Positions 38,009-47,251 of a stretch of DNA of 64,000 nt are shown one piece after another. Below the pieces are notes generated by a model, which did not search any database, had not been told where the DNA came from, and was given only the letters and a program-made list of their open reading frames with translations. A program made the translations under genes and the position numbers. The first letter of the stretch is position 1. Each line of letters opens with the position of its first letter. Origin of the DNA: Symbiodinium natans (lineage: Eukaryota; Sar; Dinophyceae; Suessiales; Symbiodiniaceae); the NCBI GenBank assembly GCA_905221605.1, contig CAJNDS010000822.1, positions 1 through 64,000 on the forward strand, written 5' to 3'.

Positions 38009-38892
38009 CCTACTTCAGCCCCAACCCACCCAAATTGCAGGAGCTTTGCCCTGCCAGAATCAAGGGCGAGACTATCCCCTCCGGAATCCATTCAGGGTGA
38101 GGCTTCTCCCCGTTTCAATCAGTGACGGTCTTTCGAGTCCGTTTCCAAATTGTGAGTGCCTCAGGGCACCAAAGAGAATCTTGCATAGAATTGGATCATG
38201 ATTTGATCGCATAAGGTTGCAGGTGTAAGAATGCAAGCAAGCAAGTGCTCAGTCCCGGCACATACCCAGATCCATCCATCGGAATATTCGCAGTCGTTCC
38301 GTTGGTCACCCTGCAGGACAAGCCGCCTTGATGTGGCTTTAGTACAGCCTGACACCGGTTTGGCCCCCTTGTTCGGTCTGTTGAGCAGACCGCTGGACCG
38401 GGTTTTCGGGCTCAGGAGCTTGCGAGTCTTCCACAGGCCCAACACGGGGTTCTCGCAAACACAGCGCCCGAAAGGATAACGTTAGAACCGGACCCTGAAG
38501 ATCCTCACTGGTTGATGAGGGGAGGGAGCGCGCTGAGATGTTGGGGAACGGACGAGGATCCTAGTACTTTCCGGTCGGTTGTGGCCGAGGGCATGCTGCC
38601 CGGCATCAGTTTGGGGTTACCCGTGTTTGGCCTGCCGAGGATTTCCTTTGAGTTTCCTGCAGGGTGCTGTTGTTTCCCTCCGGGTGGTGCAAGCCCATCC
38701 TGGAGGAAGCCTAGCGGCAGGCGTTGTTTGGTAGGGACCAAAACCTAGGCTGACGGACAGCCTGAGGCACCAGATTGCGGAGGTTAAAGGCTGTGGCTCG
38801 GTGCCCGAAAGCCTGCCCAGCTGAGATGCCCAAATCAACCAAGCCCTCCCTGCGTGCAAGTGGTGTGGGCTCCTCTGGAGCCGCTGAGGTTG

Positions 38893-38922
38893 AACCAGTG
38901 AGTAAGAGCGAGAAAGCTGGTT
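38893..38922 (+). other. Loop-conserved hairpin 1
   Basis: Stem AACCAG/CTGGTT; loop contains GAGTAAGAGCGAGAAA. It is one of three neighbouring hairpins with unlike stems and nearly the same loop. Confidence 0.6.
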
Positions 38923-38929
38923 CTTCCTC

Positions 38930-38957
38930 CCTGGTGAGTAAGTGCGAGAAAACCAGG
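38930..38957 (+). other. Loop-conserved hairpin 2
   Basis: Stem CCTGGT/ACCAGG; loop GAGTAAGTGCGAGAAA. Confidence 0.6.
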
Positions 38958-39009
38958 TCAGCATACGGGGCAAACAGGAGCTCAGTGCTGCTGCGGCATG
39001 AGTTTCTGG

Positions 39010-39043
39010 GGCCTAGGTTAGTAAGTGCGAGAAAGCTTAGGCC
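39010..39043 (+). other. Loop-conserved hairpin 3
   Basis: Stem GGCCTA/TAGGCC; loop contains TTAGTAAGTGCGAGAAAG. Confidence 0.6.
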
Positions 39044-39404
39044 TGCTCCGGAGGTTGGCGACTTTTGCCTTCCACTTGTTTGCAGTTTGTACAGGCATTG
39101 CCCATGTGTCGGTTCCGGACCTTCTGCCTTTTCTGAGTGAGCCGAATGTGGGTGAGTTTCTCCCCTGTACAGGCAGGGCGTATAGGGTAGGCAGTACAGA
39201 CCAGGCAGTTCAACCTGCAGAACATTTGCCTAGGGCTTTGTATAGAGCCAAGCCAGTGAGTAGCCGTAGGCCGCCGAGCTTCTCGCGGAACTGGTTAAGC
39301 CCTCATTGCTTTCTCTCGGTGTTCCCTGCACATAGTTCGGCCGTGTTAAGCAGGCCAAGGACACCTCGAGAGTTTTTCCTTTTCTGTGCATAGTTAATAC
39401 CTTC

Positions 39405-39420
39405 CGGAACTTCGGTTCCG
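39405..39420 (+). other. 3'-terminal hairpin, LINE-B copy 1
   Basis: CGGAAC-TTCG-GTTCCG, a perfect 6 bp stem with a TTCG loop, followed by AGCC...GGCT and the terminal GTGATATATGTGAC. It differs from the LINE-A versions by paired changes. It is probably the RNA feature recognised by the element's reverse transcriptase. Confidence 0.65.
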
Positions 39421-39472
39421 AAGAGCCTAACCTGGCTAGCGACGCAGTCCGCTTTCGAGTGATATATGTGAC

Positions 39473-41348
39473 CAGTTGGAGGGCGGAAATTGTAACTTGG
39501 CTTGACCAACTCAAGGAGCCGGTTGTGTGCCTTCAAGAAACCCACCTTATCGGAGACTCAAGAGAGTCGGCGGCCCGGAAAGCAGCACGATGCGGCTACG
39601 AGTTGCATGGCGGGTCGGGCTCCCCTGGTCAAGGGAAAGGAGTCCTCGGAGGTACGGGGATCCTGGTTCGTAAGCATTGGCAAGCCCGTTTCTTAAATCA
39701 TGTTTCTTTCGAGGGAGGCGGCTTCACTGCAGTTGCGGTCAGAACAAGACAGGCGGAGATTGCATGCTTCAGCGTCTACTTGCGGTCAGGTGTAGCGTAT
39801 GATTCGCACCCAAACGCTGAAATCCTGTCCCGCCTAATGGCAAATATAAAGGCTCACTCTGGGCACTGGTTTGCCATAGGGGATTGGAATGTGGCTCCAG
39901 AGGAGCTCCTGGCCAGCAACATCCTCAGTGAACTACAAGCTTACCCGATTGTGACTGGGCAGGCTACGTGTGATAGTGGCAACGAACTTGACTACTGCAT
40001 CTGCAGCAGCAAGCTCAGGAGCATCTCCAGCATTGCAGCAGATTGGACTGCCCCACATCGGCCCCACTCTAGCCTGATCCTCACTTGTGATACGATGGGG
40101 GGCCAGTGTAAGGTTTTCCAGCTGCCTGCGTATGGACCTGTTGGTGAAGTAGCAGGGTGCAGCAGGAAAATGCCGTGCATCACGCATATCAAGTGGATGG
40201 GGCGTGAGATTTCTGATGAAGTCTCGCTGGCATTTGCCGCCCTGGCCCAAGAGTGTTCGGCAACGGTGTGTCCCGAAGAAACCGCAGTCCGGGGCATCAC
40301 CTTGTCATTGAAACACGGTCGACTTATGGCCCCGTCCAAAGTCTATCAGTACACGGACAATCATGCAAAATGGCAGAGGCTGCAGGTCTGGGCAAATAAA
40401 ACCCCCCAAAAAATCATCAAAGCCGAAGAGCTCGAGCACCTGTTGTCAGGCCTGACTGATTCTGAGGCCCAGGAAATCAATGGCGACAAACAGGCAAAGA
40501 TCAAATCCCTTCTCGCCGGGGAGGATGACATCGACACCCGCAAGTGGATCGAGGACGAAGCCTCAAGGGCCCTCAAGGAGCACGTCCGTTGCGACAAGGA
40601 GCGTTACAAGGAGTGGCTAGACGGCGCCGTACAGAAAGGAATGCGGCCTCTCTTCCGCGCCATGAAAAGCCATGAATCTGGCCTTGAAAGGCCTTTCCAA
40701 ATAATGGAACCCATGCTCCGTCCATACTGCCGATTGGCCCAGTGGCAACCGATTTGGCAAGGAGAGTTCGAGCCTGTTCCAACCGTTTTTCCCCTACTGC
40801 ACGCAGAAGCTAAGCGAGAGGCCGAGCTACTCCCTCCGCTAGACCCACTGGCAATTATGCTCCGCATCAAACGTCTGCCTCTGAAAGCCCCAGGACCAGA
40901 TGGATGGACGATTCCCTTCCTTAAAGCCCTGCCTGAAAAACGGGTCGAGGATCTCACCCAATTCTTTCACCTTGTGGAAAAAACCGGCCAGGCCCCGCAT
41001 CAGTGGTGTACCACACAGGTCACCATGCTTGTTAAGTCGGTAGAAATCGAACGCCCGATTGCACTATGCCATGTGGCGTACAAGCTTTGGACCCAAGCCA
41101 GGTACAACCTGGTGGCTGAATGGATGGCCCGCTTTGAGCTTGTAGCTCCGTGGGACGCGGCTCGTCCAGGACAAGCTTGTTTGGACATTTCAGTCCGCAG
41201 AGTCTTCCTCTCCGAAATTAGCCGATCGAGAGGTTTAAGTCGGGTGAGTATCTTCATCGACCTCACTACTTTTTATGAGACAGTGGAGCACGAGCTGCTG
41301 ATCCAACAAGCCAAAATCCTGGGTTTCCCCAGGTCGTCCTCAATATAG
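39473..41348 (+). pseudogene. LINE-A copy 1 ORF2, endonuclease and RT N-part
   Basis: The fragment starts TSWRAEIVTWLDQLK. Endonuclease motifs: QETHLIG, GDWNVAPEE, LDYCICSS and RPHSSL. Reverse transcriptase: KAPGPDGW and FIDLTTFYETV. A 1-base deletion in a C-run (GGGTTTCCCC for GGGTTTCCCCC at about 41330) shifts the frame to a stop at 41348. Confidence 0.85.
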
Positions 41349-44002
41349 CGCTCCAGATATATCGAGGCGAAAGACTGATCTCCTCCGAGGGTCGAGTTTC
41401 TCACCCCATATGGGCCAGCAGGGGCATAATGGCAGGCTGCCCCATTGCCCCTGCCTTGGCAAAGTTGGCGTTGTTTCCCACTTGCCAGAGCCGAGAACCG
41501 CAGGCAGCAGCAAGGCAGGCACTTGCAGTGTTCCGCATGCTTCAGTTGGAGCTAGGAGCAGCCAGGCTGCAACTTAGCATCCGGAAGTCAGCCTTTGTAT
41601 GCTCGGATGGGTCTGCGGAAAAAGAGCTCCGTATCAGGAGAAAGGTCAAAGAGCCGCAGGTGCAAAGTCTCGTCAAAGACTTGGGGGCGGATTCGTCTGG
41701 AGGTAGAAGGAGGCGGGTAAAGACCTCAAACAGCCGCATTCAGAAAGCGGTCAGGAGGAGCGCCAAACTTCATCGGTTAGGGCTAGGCCAGAAAAAGCAT
41801 GCGATTCGCGCTTTTAAAACCAGCGCCTTTGCGGCGGGCACCTGGGGGCATCAGGCCCAAGGGCTGTCTCCAAAGAGAATGAAGGTGGTGAGGGGAATGG
41901 CGGTGTCCCACTCCACCAGACTGGCGCTTGGTTCAGCGGACGTGGTCTTTGATATGGGCGAGTTTAATGTTCAAGACCCGGTTATCCGCATCGTTCTGGA
42001 ACATTGGGACAGCCTAAGCCGATGCGTAGCCATCAATGGCCCGTGTGCGCCACGCATTCAACAAGCATGGGGGGTAACGTGGAAAAGACTTGCGCGAGCG
42101 GCTCACCCCTGGAGACTAGCAGCTGGTCCGATTGCCGCTATGGTGTGCTATCTTCGCGACATGGGTTTTGAAGCTCCCGCCATGGAAGTATGGTCGAGGC
42201 CAGACCTCACCATTAGACTCGAGTGGGGAAACGCCAGAACAGCACAGCAGGTGAAGGAGCAGCTGCGAGGAGCCATGCTGCGCGATCGTTGGGGGCGAAT
42301 TGCAAGCCAGCACGGCGGCGGAGGAGCCGAGCAAGGTTTAGACTGGACGACCCACAGGAGCCTGCTGAAAAAAGCCAAAGGGAACACTCTAAAGGTAACA
42401 GGGCTACGCATGGTCTGGCAAGGCGCTGTAGCCTTTAATGGACATGGCGGGCACGCGGTGTGCACGAGGTGTGGTGGGGCCAACTCGTTTGTGCATGCGC
42501 TCCACACTTGCCCTGCGTGGGCAGCGCACGATATTGGCCCCGACCCTGAGTGGAGGAGTAGGGTGGATGCACCAGAATGCTTCTGGTTGAGAGGGCTAGT
42601 CCCAGCCCCGCTTACCAAGCACCCTGACCACCCTCCCTCTCTCCTCGAAACCCGGGTTGAAGGAAACCTCGAAGAAGCGGCACAGAGCTGCCAATCAGTC
42701 TGGTTTGGTACGGACGGATCAGGAGGACCACAGGCCTCCGATCCCAGGCTCAGAATGGCAACCTGGAGCTTAGTTGCCATACAGCGCAAGGATGGCCATC
42801 TGCCGGCATGCTGCTGGCAAGGCCCGGAGCCGGATCCGGCCTACAAGATTGTAGGGTATGCGGTGGGGGTCCTTCAGGTAGGTTTCACGGTAAATGACGC
42901 TGAGTCAAAGGCACTTGATTTCCTTTTGGGCTTGTCCAACCAAAACAATTTTGTTGCCTGCGATAGCAAAATTGCGCTCACTAGACTTAAAAACCCCAAC
43001 GCCCATTTCCTTTGGCCAAGTATTTGGACCGCAGGTCAGGATGACCGAAATAGATTGAAACCGGTCTGGACAAAAGGGCACTTAACCAAAGAGGAGCACG
43101 CAGCCAGGCATGGCACCGGCTCCTCATGGGCCTGGGAAGCCAACAGACATGCAGACTGGCTGTGCGGTCAAAAGGCAAATGAGATTTTGTCACAAGTGCA
43201 TGTGGCAAACGTCAGGCAAATTGACAGCGCTGCACGAGAGATCTCCACTTTCTTAGGAAAGCGAGCTGAGTTCCTCCTCGCAAACTGCCCGCTGCCCTCA
43301 GCAAATGAGGTCAAATTTGAGAGGAAGGCTAAGGCCAAGGCCGCGCTTCCCTCCAAAAAAGGACCCAACAAAAAACAGCTTCTTTTGCATGCAGTCAAGG
43401 AGGCCAATCCTCAGACCATGCACAATTGGAAAATCTCTAGCGGAGAAAGCACCAACAACCTGTGCATCAATTGCGAAGGGTGCGGGCTTTACGTGCAACA
43501 AGTCGATCCGCATGAGGTGGTTGTGCATGTTCTTCAGTTCCCGTGCCAGAGTCTGCCTGTGCCCACCTCGACTCCGTGGGGCTTTCACGTGTCTCACCAC
43601 ATGATCAACCTTGGAGAGTCAGTGGTTTGCAAAAAGTGTGGAGTTTTCCAAGCTGTCAGAATCCTAAAGGCCAAACCGGGATGTCAAGGCAGGTGCAGTC
43701 AGGTCTGCAAGAAGCCTAACAGCAAATTCCAAGAAGCCCAAAAAAGAAGCCTAGACCCCAAGGCTGGCGTGAAAGCCTTCTTCGGCTTGAGGCAGAGTTG
43801 CTCGCCCCATCCCGCAGCCGTTGTGCCTTCAAACACCAGTGCATGTGAAGCAGTGGCAAGTAGCAGCACAGGAGAGTTTCTCCCTCAGATTCCTCCTTTG
43901 CCTCCCCAGACCACACCCGCTTTTCCCAAGTCTAAAGCCAAAATTAAAGCCAAAGCAAAAAAGGATGGCCTGACACAAACCGCTCTCTCTTTTAGGAAGT
44001 GA
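41349..44002 (+). pseudogene. LINE-A copy 1 ORF2, RT C-part to zinc fingers
   Basis: The frame is restored for MAGCPIAPALAKLALFPTCQ (ATG 41429), after which the text jumps to REPQAAARQ. About 26 codons, including the WLDD catalytic motif, are missing in frame, so this copy cannot polymerise. RNase H (GTDGSG, ACDSK, RHADWL) and C-terminal zinc fingers (CKKCG, CQGRCSQVC) remain. Confidence 0.85.
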
Positions 44003-44005
44003 GCT

Positions 44006-45418
44006 ATGGGAAAAGGATGGAATAAAGGACACGGCAAATCCAAAGGCCTCAAAGGCAAGCAATCAAGATTGCCACAAGAAGAGCTGGATGCAGCAAGGGA
44101 GGTGAACATGGAAAGAAGCGCGCGAGATCTCCCTACAAAAAACCCTGGTTCGATTTCCAGGAGTAAAGCAAGGAGCCATGCTAGGCATCTTTCCTTAGCG
44201 GAAAGCGATGCGCGTTTCCGGGCGAACTCAACACCACGCCCTACACCACCTGCTCCTCCGCCAAGCAGGCGAGCCCAGGCGGAAGACGTGGCCGAAGCTC
44301 CTTCGGATGCAACCCAGGAGTGGCGCTCCGATCAGCTTTCCCCCTGGGAACGAAGGGTCAAGTTAAGAAGCTCCTCAGATTCAAGCGGGCACAGAAGGGA
44401 AGAGGTTCTCTCCCGAAACGCGGCTCCTCTGCCAAATTCCTCCTCATCGAACCCTGGGCGCCCTGATGCCCACGCGGAGGTGGTCTCACCTCTCTTCATG
44501 ACCCCGCAAGCTCTCCCGAGAGCTCAGGGTGGCCCCTGGACAACAAAGCATCCAATGAAGGACCAATAGTCCTCCGTGAAGCAAACCCTCAGACAGATAG
44601 AGCGGCTAGTTCTGGAAGAAACGACGCAGTGGCAGTAGACGAGCGTCGGAGGGCAGACCCACAGGAAGTCGCGTTCCACTTTCAAGGCCAGTGGAAGGCA
44701 CACCGCGGCAAGCCAAAGGAACCTCTGCACTATCTTCCTGTCAACCTAGTCACGATCCATGACATCACCCACAGCCTCCATGTCCGGGACACCATGGATC
44801 TGACTATGCTCATGTTCGGCCGTACGCGAGTAGCCTATGTAGCCGAATCGGCTCCCCTGGTGTGGAAATTTTCGGATGAAAGCCAAGCCGAAGAGGAGCG
44901 CATCAGTAATATCTTTCCCCGGTTAACGGCGAAGGTCGGGCGGAGAGCAGGTGTTTCCATTTTACATGTCGCTGCAGGAGCGGTGTGTTCCAGGGGTTGA
45001 GGTTCTCACCCGTTTCGGCGCTGGAAGCCAGAGTTGCTTCCAGTTCTTGTGCTACATGGCCATCATTTTGGCCTATCTTCGAGCTGCATAATGGACCCTC
45101 CGCGATTTGGGACCACTAAATGTAGCTGTGAGTCGTACCACGGCGAATTCCCCCCATCCGAGGCTCATTTTCTTCGACACGAATGAATGGACATGGGAGG
45201 GAAAGGAAGCCAAACACAGCTGGACAGGCTTTTGGTCGCTTGTGGCGGATTTCAGCCCTTCACGCCAAGGCTGGCTGCGCGACAAGCTCAGACACGTTGG
45301 CGTGTACCCAAGGTGGTGCGCGGAAACACTGTTAATGGAGTGTCAGCCCTTCTGGAGCCATCTCAGCGAACAGGGCATTATCGACTCGGGAGGGCCCTGT
45401 TTCAGTGATCTGCGATGA
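44006..45418 (+). pseudogene. LINE-A copy 1 ORF3, multiply broken
   Basis: MGKGWNKGHGKSKGLKGKQ starts three bases after the ORF2 stop. A 4-base deletion near 44485 shifts the frame (stop at 44569). About 38 bases are missing near 44937, and TAATGG replaces the GGGTGG context near 45088. The kinase-like tail is still readable as DLGPLNVAVSRT and FFDTNEW. Confidence 0.8.
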
Positions 45419-45609
45419 GCCAGAAGGTGAGTTTCTCCCTGTGCTGCGGCGAGAATCTTGTCAAGTCTGTAAAGACTCTGAGGGATGGTGAGGTTCTCCC
45501 TGCCCGTAGCTCTTTCCGTAACATCTCGGATGCCTTCACAAGCACGGCCGTGTTTAGCAGGCCAAGGCATTCCCGAGAGTAGTTGTTCTCACTGTTTCAC
45601 CTTAACTTC
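45419..45609 (+). other. LINE-A 3' untranslated region with GAG/CTC hairpins
   Basis: No ORF. It contains AAGGTGAGTTTCTCCCTG (near 45424) and TGGTGAGGTTCTCCCTG (near 45485), members of the bulged GAG-NNN-CTC hairpin family. Confidence 0.5.
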
Positions 45610-45625
45610 CGGGGCTTTGGTCCCG
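45610..45625 (+). other. 3'-terminal hairpin, LINE-A copy 1
   Basis: CGGGGC-TTTG-GTCCCG: 6 bp stem including one G-U pair. Confidence 0.65.
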
Positions 45626-45676
45626 AAGAGCCTAATTGGCTAGCGACGTTGCCCGCTTTCGAGTGATATATGTGAC

Positions 45677-45685
45677 TGGCTCAAG
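45677..45685 (+). promoter_or_regulatory. Spliced-leader remnant at 5' end of LINE-A copy 2
   Basis: TGGCTCAAG, the last 9 nt of the spliced leader, directly abuts the previous copy's GTGAC end. Confidence 0.55.
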
Positions 45686-45716
45686 TTTCGGCTCAACCCC
45701 GGTGGGGTGCACACAG

Positions 45717-45754
45717 TAGCTGAGTGGTAGCTGTGGTGAACCAGCCTCGAGTCC
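45717..45754 (+). promoter_or_regulatory. tRNA-like A and B boxes, LINE-A copy 2
   Basis: TAGCTGAGTGG (45717-45727) fits the A box; GCCTCGAGTCC (45744-45754) is near the B box. A possible internal Pol III-type promoter or a tRNA-like leader fold. Confidence 0.35.
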
Positions 45755-45827
45755 TCAAACAGTCGTTGGGGAACAGGCCTCATTCAACCCCAGCTTGTCC
45801 GTAGTTAGAGCCATCTGTGTGTCAGTG

Positions 45828-45881
45828 CAAGGTGAGTCTCTCCCTTGTTGCTAGGCTGAGCAGCAAGTGAGTCTCTCCTTG
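45828..45881 (+). other. Two bulged GAG-TCT-CTC hairpins
   Basis: CAAGG-T-GAG-TCT-CTC-CCTTG at 45828-45846 and CAAG-T-GAG-TCT-CTC-CTTG at 45864-45881. They share the core and differ in stem length. Confidence 0.5.
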
Positions 45882-45949
45882 TTCCCTCCGGCCTCCGGCC
45901 TGGGGTCCCCCACACCACGGCGGGCAGAGAGCGATCTCGCACCCCCGAG

Positions 45950-46195
45950 GTGCAGCGTTTTGGGGTAGCCGAGAGGGTTCCCTTGGAGGAATCAATCAAG
46001 CCCTATTTACAAGCCGAGTTCGAGGAGCAGCCCAGTGCCCGCGACCTCACACCGGGGCAGAGGGTCACAAACCAACTCCGTGCTTTGGCTCGTTGGTCTA
46101 AGACCAGGAACGACTGGATCGTTGACGCTGGGAAACTTCTGTCGGAGGCCCGCCGGCAGAAGTGGTGTGCCGAACTCAATAAGTCCAACATCTGA
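45950..46195 (+). CDS. Short leader ORF of LINE-A, 81 codons, no ATG
   Basis: Open from a GTG, reading VQRFGVAERVPLEESIKPY, then ARDLTPGQRVTNQLRALARW and ending KWCAELNKSNI. It looks coding in composition, but no ATG opens it. In copy 3 an extra G near 54797 breaks it. It could be part of an upstream exon, a leader peptide or a relic. Confidence 0.3.
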   Translation: MQRFGVAERVPLEESIKPYLQAEFEEQPSARDLTPGQRVTNQLRALARWSKTRNDWIVDAGKLLSEARRQKWCAELNKSNI

Positions 46196-46249
46196 GCCCT
46201 TCCTTCAGGCTAGGAGCCTCTGTTTTCTACTTGGCTCTTCCTGACCAAG

Positions 46250-47152
46250 ATGAGCTTCACAACCTGCGAGCATTGCTACACAGGATGGGTTCCTCGCCAG
46301 GACCTAGCTTGGTATCCCACCTGTTGGCATTGTGGCAAACCGTGGAAAAAGAAGCCAAAGAAAACGGGGGATTGGTCCTGGGGCACAGAGAGGAAGTGGA
46401 CGCCGGAGCGGGTGAGAATCTCCCCAAAAGCTCAAAAGGGCATCAGAGCTGTGAAGGCCCTAGATCAGGCATGGCAGCACCTGGATGAAGGAGCCCGGAC
46501 TGCGTTAGAAGCGGCAGGCTGGACCCCGAAGCACCCGCAACCACCCCCGGGCCTGGAAGCCAGAGGAGCCATGTCTGATCAAGAATACAAGGAGGCCGCC
46601 GAGGAGCCCAAGGATGAGCAAATGGAGGAGGTTCCACCAAAAGTGCGACTTCAGAAAACAACGGCGGCCTACAAACAGAACACGAATGAGCTTCGCTCGC
46701 TCATTGCCAAGAAGGTTCAGCTCCAAAGCCGCACCGAAAGGCTCAAGGAACAGTTTGAGCAGAGTATGAAAGAACTTGCAGCAATGTCGGAGAAAATCGC
46801 CCAGAAAGAGCAGGACATCCTCAAGATCCAATCTGCAGTCAAGGAGCAGGTTGAAAAGGAGGATCAACCAAAGCAGGCCGTTGAAGCCAGCAGGCTCCTA
46901 AGATGTGCCGGCATTGCCCTCACGCCTGAGCAGCAGGCGCAGCTGAACAAGCATCTCAGACATGAGGCCGAAGAAGGGGAGCCCCAGAATTTTCCCACCT
47001 GGAAGAAAGAGGTGGGAGTACCCGCTGAGTTGATAGGTGCTGCCCTTCCAGAGGGAACAGAGTTCGGCCCGACAAGAAGAAGATTGGATTTTCGGAGTAG
47101 CCCAACCGAGGGTCGAGCTACTCCCCTTGAAAATCAGGATGAGCATCTGTAG
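46250..47152 (+). CDS. LINE-A ORF1: zinc ribbon and coiled coil (copy 2)
   Basis: 300 residues from ATG at 46250. N-terminus CEHCYTGW...CWHCGKPW is a four-cysteine zinc ribbon, followed by a Trp/Lys-rich basic patch. The middle is a long coiled coil (KVQLQSRTERLKEQFEQSM and on, about residues 135-215). LINE ORF1 proteins are usually RNA-binding, coiled-coil chaperones, and this fits that role. Compared with copy 3 it lacks 20 residues after DQEYKEAA. It ends in UAG (47150-47152), and the same frame is then open into ORF2 through GTGPQWSEARHSLWQG. Confidence 0.75.
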   Translation: MSFTTCEHCYTGWVPRQDLAWYPTCWHCGKPWKKKPKKTGDWSWGTERKWTPERVRISPKAQKGIRAVKALDQAWQHLDEGARTALEAAGWTPKHPQPPPGLEARGAMSDQEYKEAAEEPKDEQMEEVPPKVRLQKTTAAYKQNTNELRSLIAKKVQLQSRTERLKEQFEQSMKELAAMSEKIAQKEQDILKIQSAVKEQVEKEDQPKQAVEASRLLRCAGIALTPEQQAQLNKHLRHEAEEGEPQNFPTWKKEVGVPAELIGAALPEGTEFGPTRRRLDFRSSPTEGRATPLENQDEHL

Positions 47153-47158
47153 GGCACA
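47150..47158 (+). promoter_or_regulatory. Single in-frame UAG between ORF1 and ORF2
   Basis: TAG GGC ACA. The frame is open before and after, and the layout is the same in copy 3 (55949). UAG followed by GG is also the start of the known murine leukaemia gag-pol readthrough context. Readthrough or reinitiation are both possible. Confidence 0.35.
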
Positions 47159-47251
47159 GGGCCACAGTGGAGTGAGGCGCGGCACTCCCTCTGGCAAGGG
47201 CCCGCAGCGAACGCGTCACAGTTTTGCAGTATAGCAGGTGGATGTGCACCG

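Larger units (their letters stand above)
38009..39404 (+). other. LINE-B 3' non-coding region with hairpins
   Basis: No convincing ORF. It holds several inverted repeats: three hairpins with a common loop (38893-39043), GGTGAG...CTCCC hairpins (38095-38111 and 39150-39165) and GGTCTGTTGAGCAGACC near 38375. It ends in the covarying terminal hairpin. Confidence 0.5.
36961..39472 (+). mobile_element. LINE-B copy 1, 2.5 kb element
   Basis: It begins TTGGCTCAAGATCTCGGCTC, the same head as at 63235 after the leading T. It ends with the 3' hairpin and GTGATATATGTGAC shared with LINE-A. Inside are a small cysteine-containing ORF (broken) and about 1.4 kb of hairpin-rich non-coding sequence. No reverse transcriptase is present, so it is either non-autonomous or an internally deleted element. 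LINE-A copy 1 follows directly at 39473. Confidence 0.7.
39473..45676 (+). mobile_element. LINE-A copy 1, 5'-truncated and inactive
   Basis: It begins inside the endonuclease domain (equivalent to about 48124 in copy 2), directly after the 3' end of LINE-B. 5' truncation is typical of target-primed reverse transcription. It carries a 1-base deletion, an in-frame loss of the catalytic reverse transcriptase motif and several lesions in ORF3. Confidence 0.85.

Noticed and set aside
42148-42789. Minus-strand 213-codon frames opposite LINE-A ORF2 (also near 50869 and 59668)
   Set aside because: They are the same in all copies because the + strand is conserved; no domain is visible and they lie opposite the RNase H and connector region.
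45790-45815. A complete spliced-leader gene (TCCGTAG and GCCAT words near 45799)
   Set aside because: The two words are separated by TTAGA and are not followed by TTTTGGCTCAAG and a donor site, so this is a chance resemblance.
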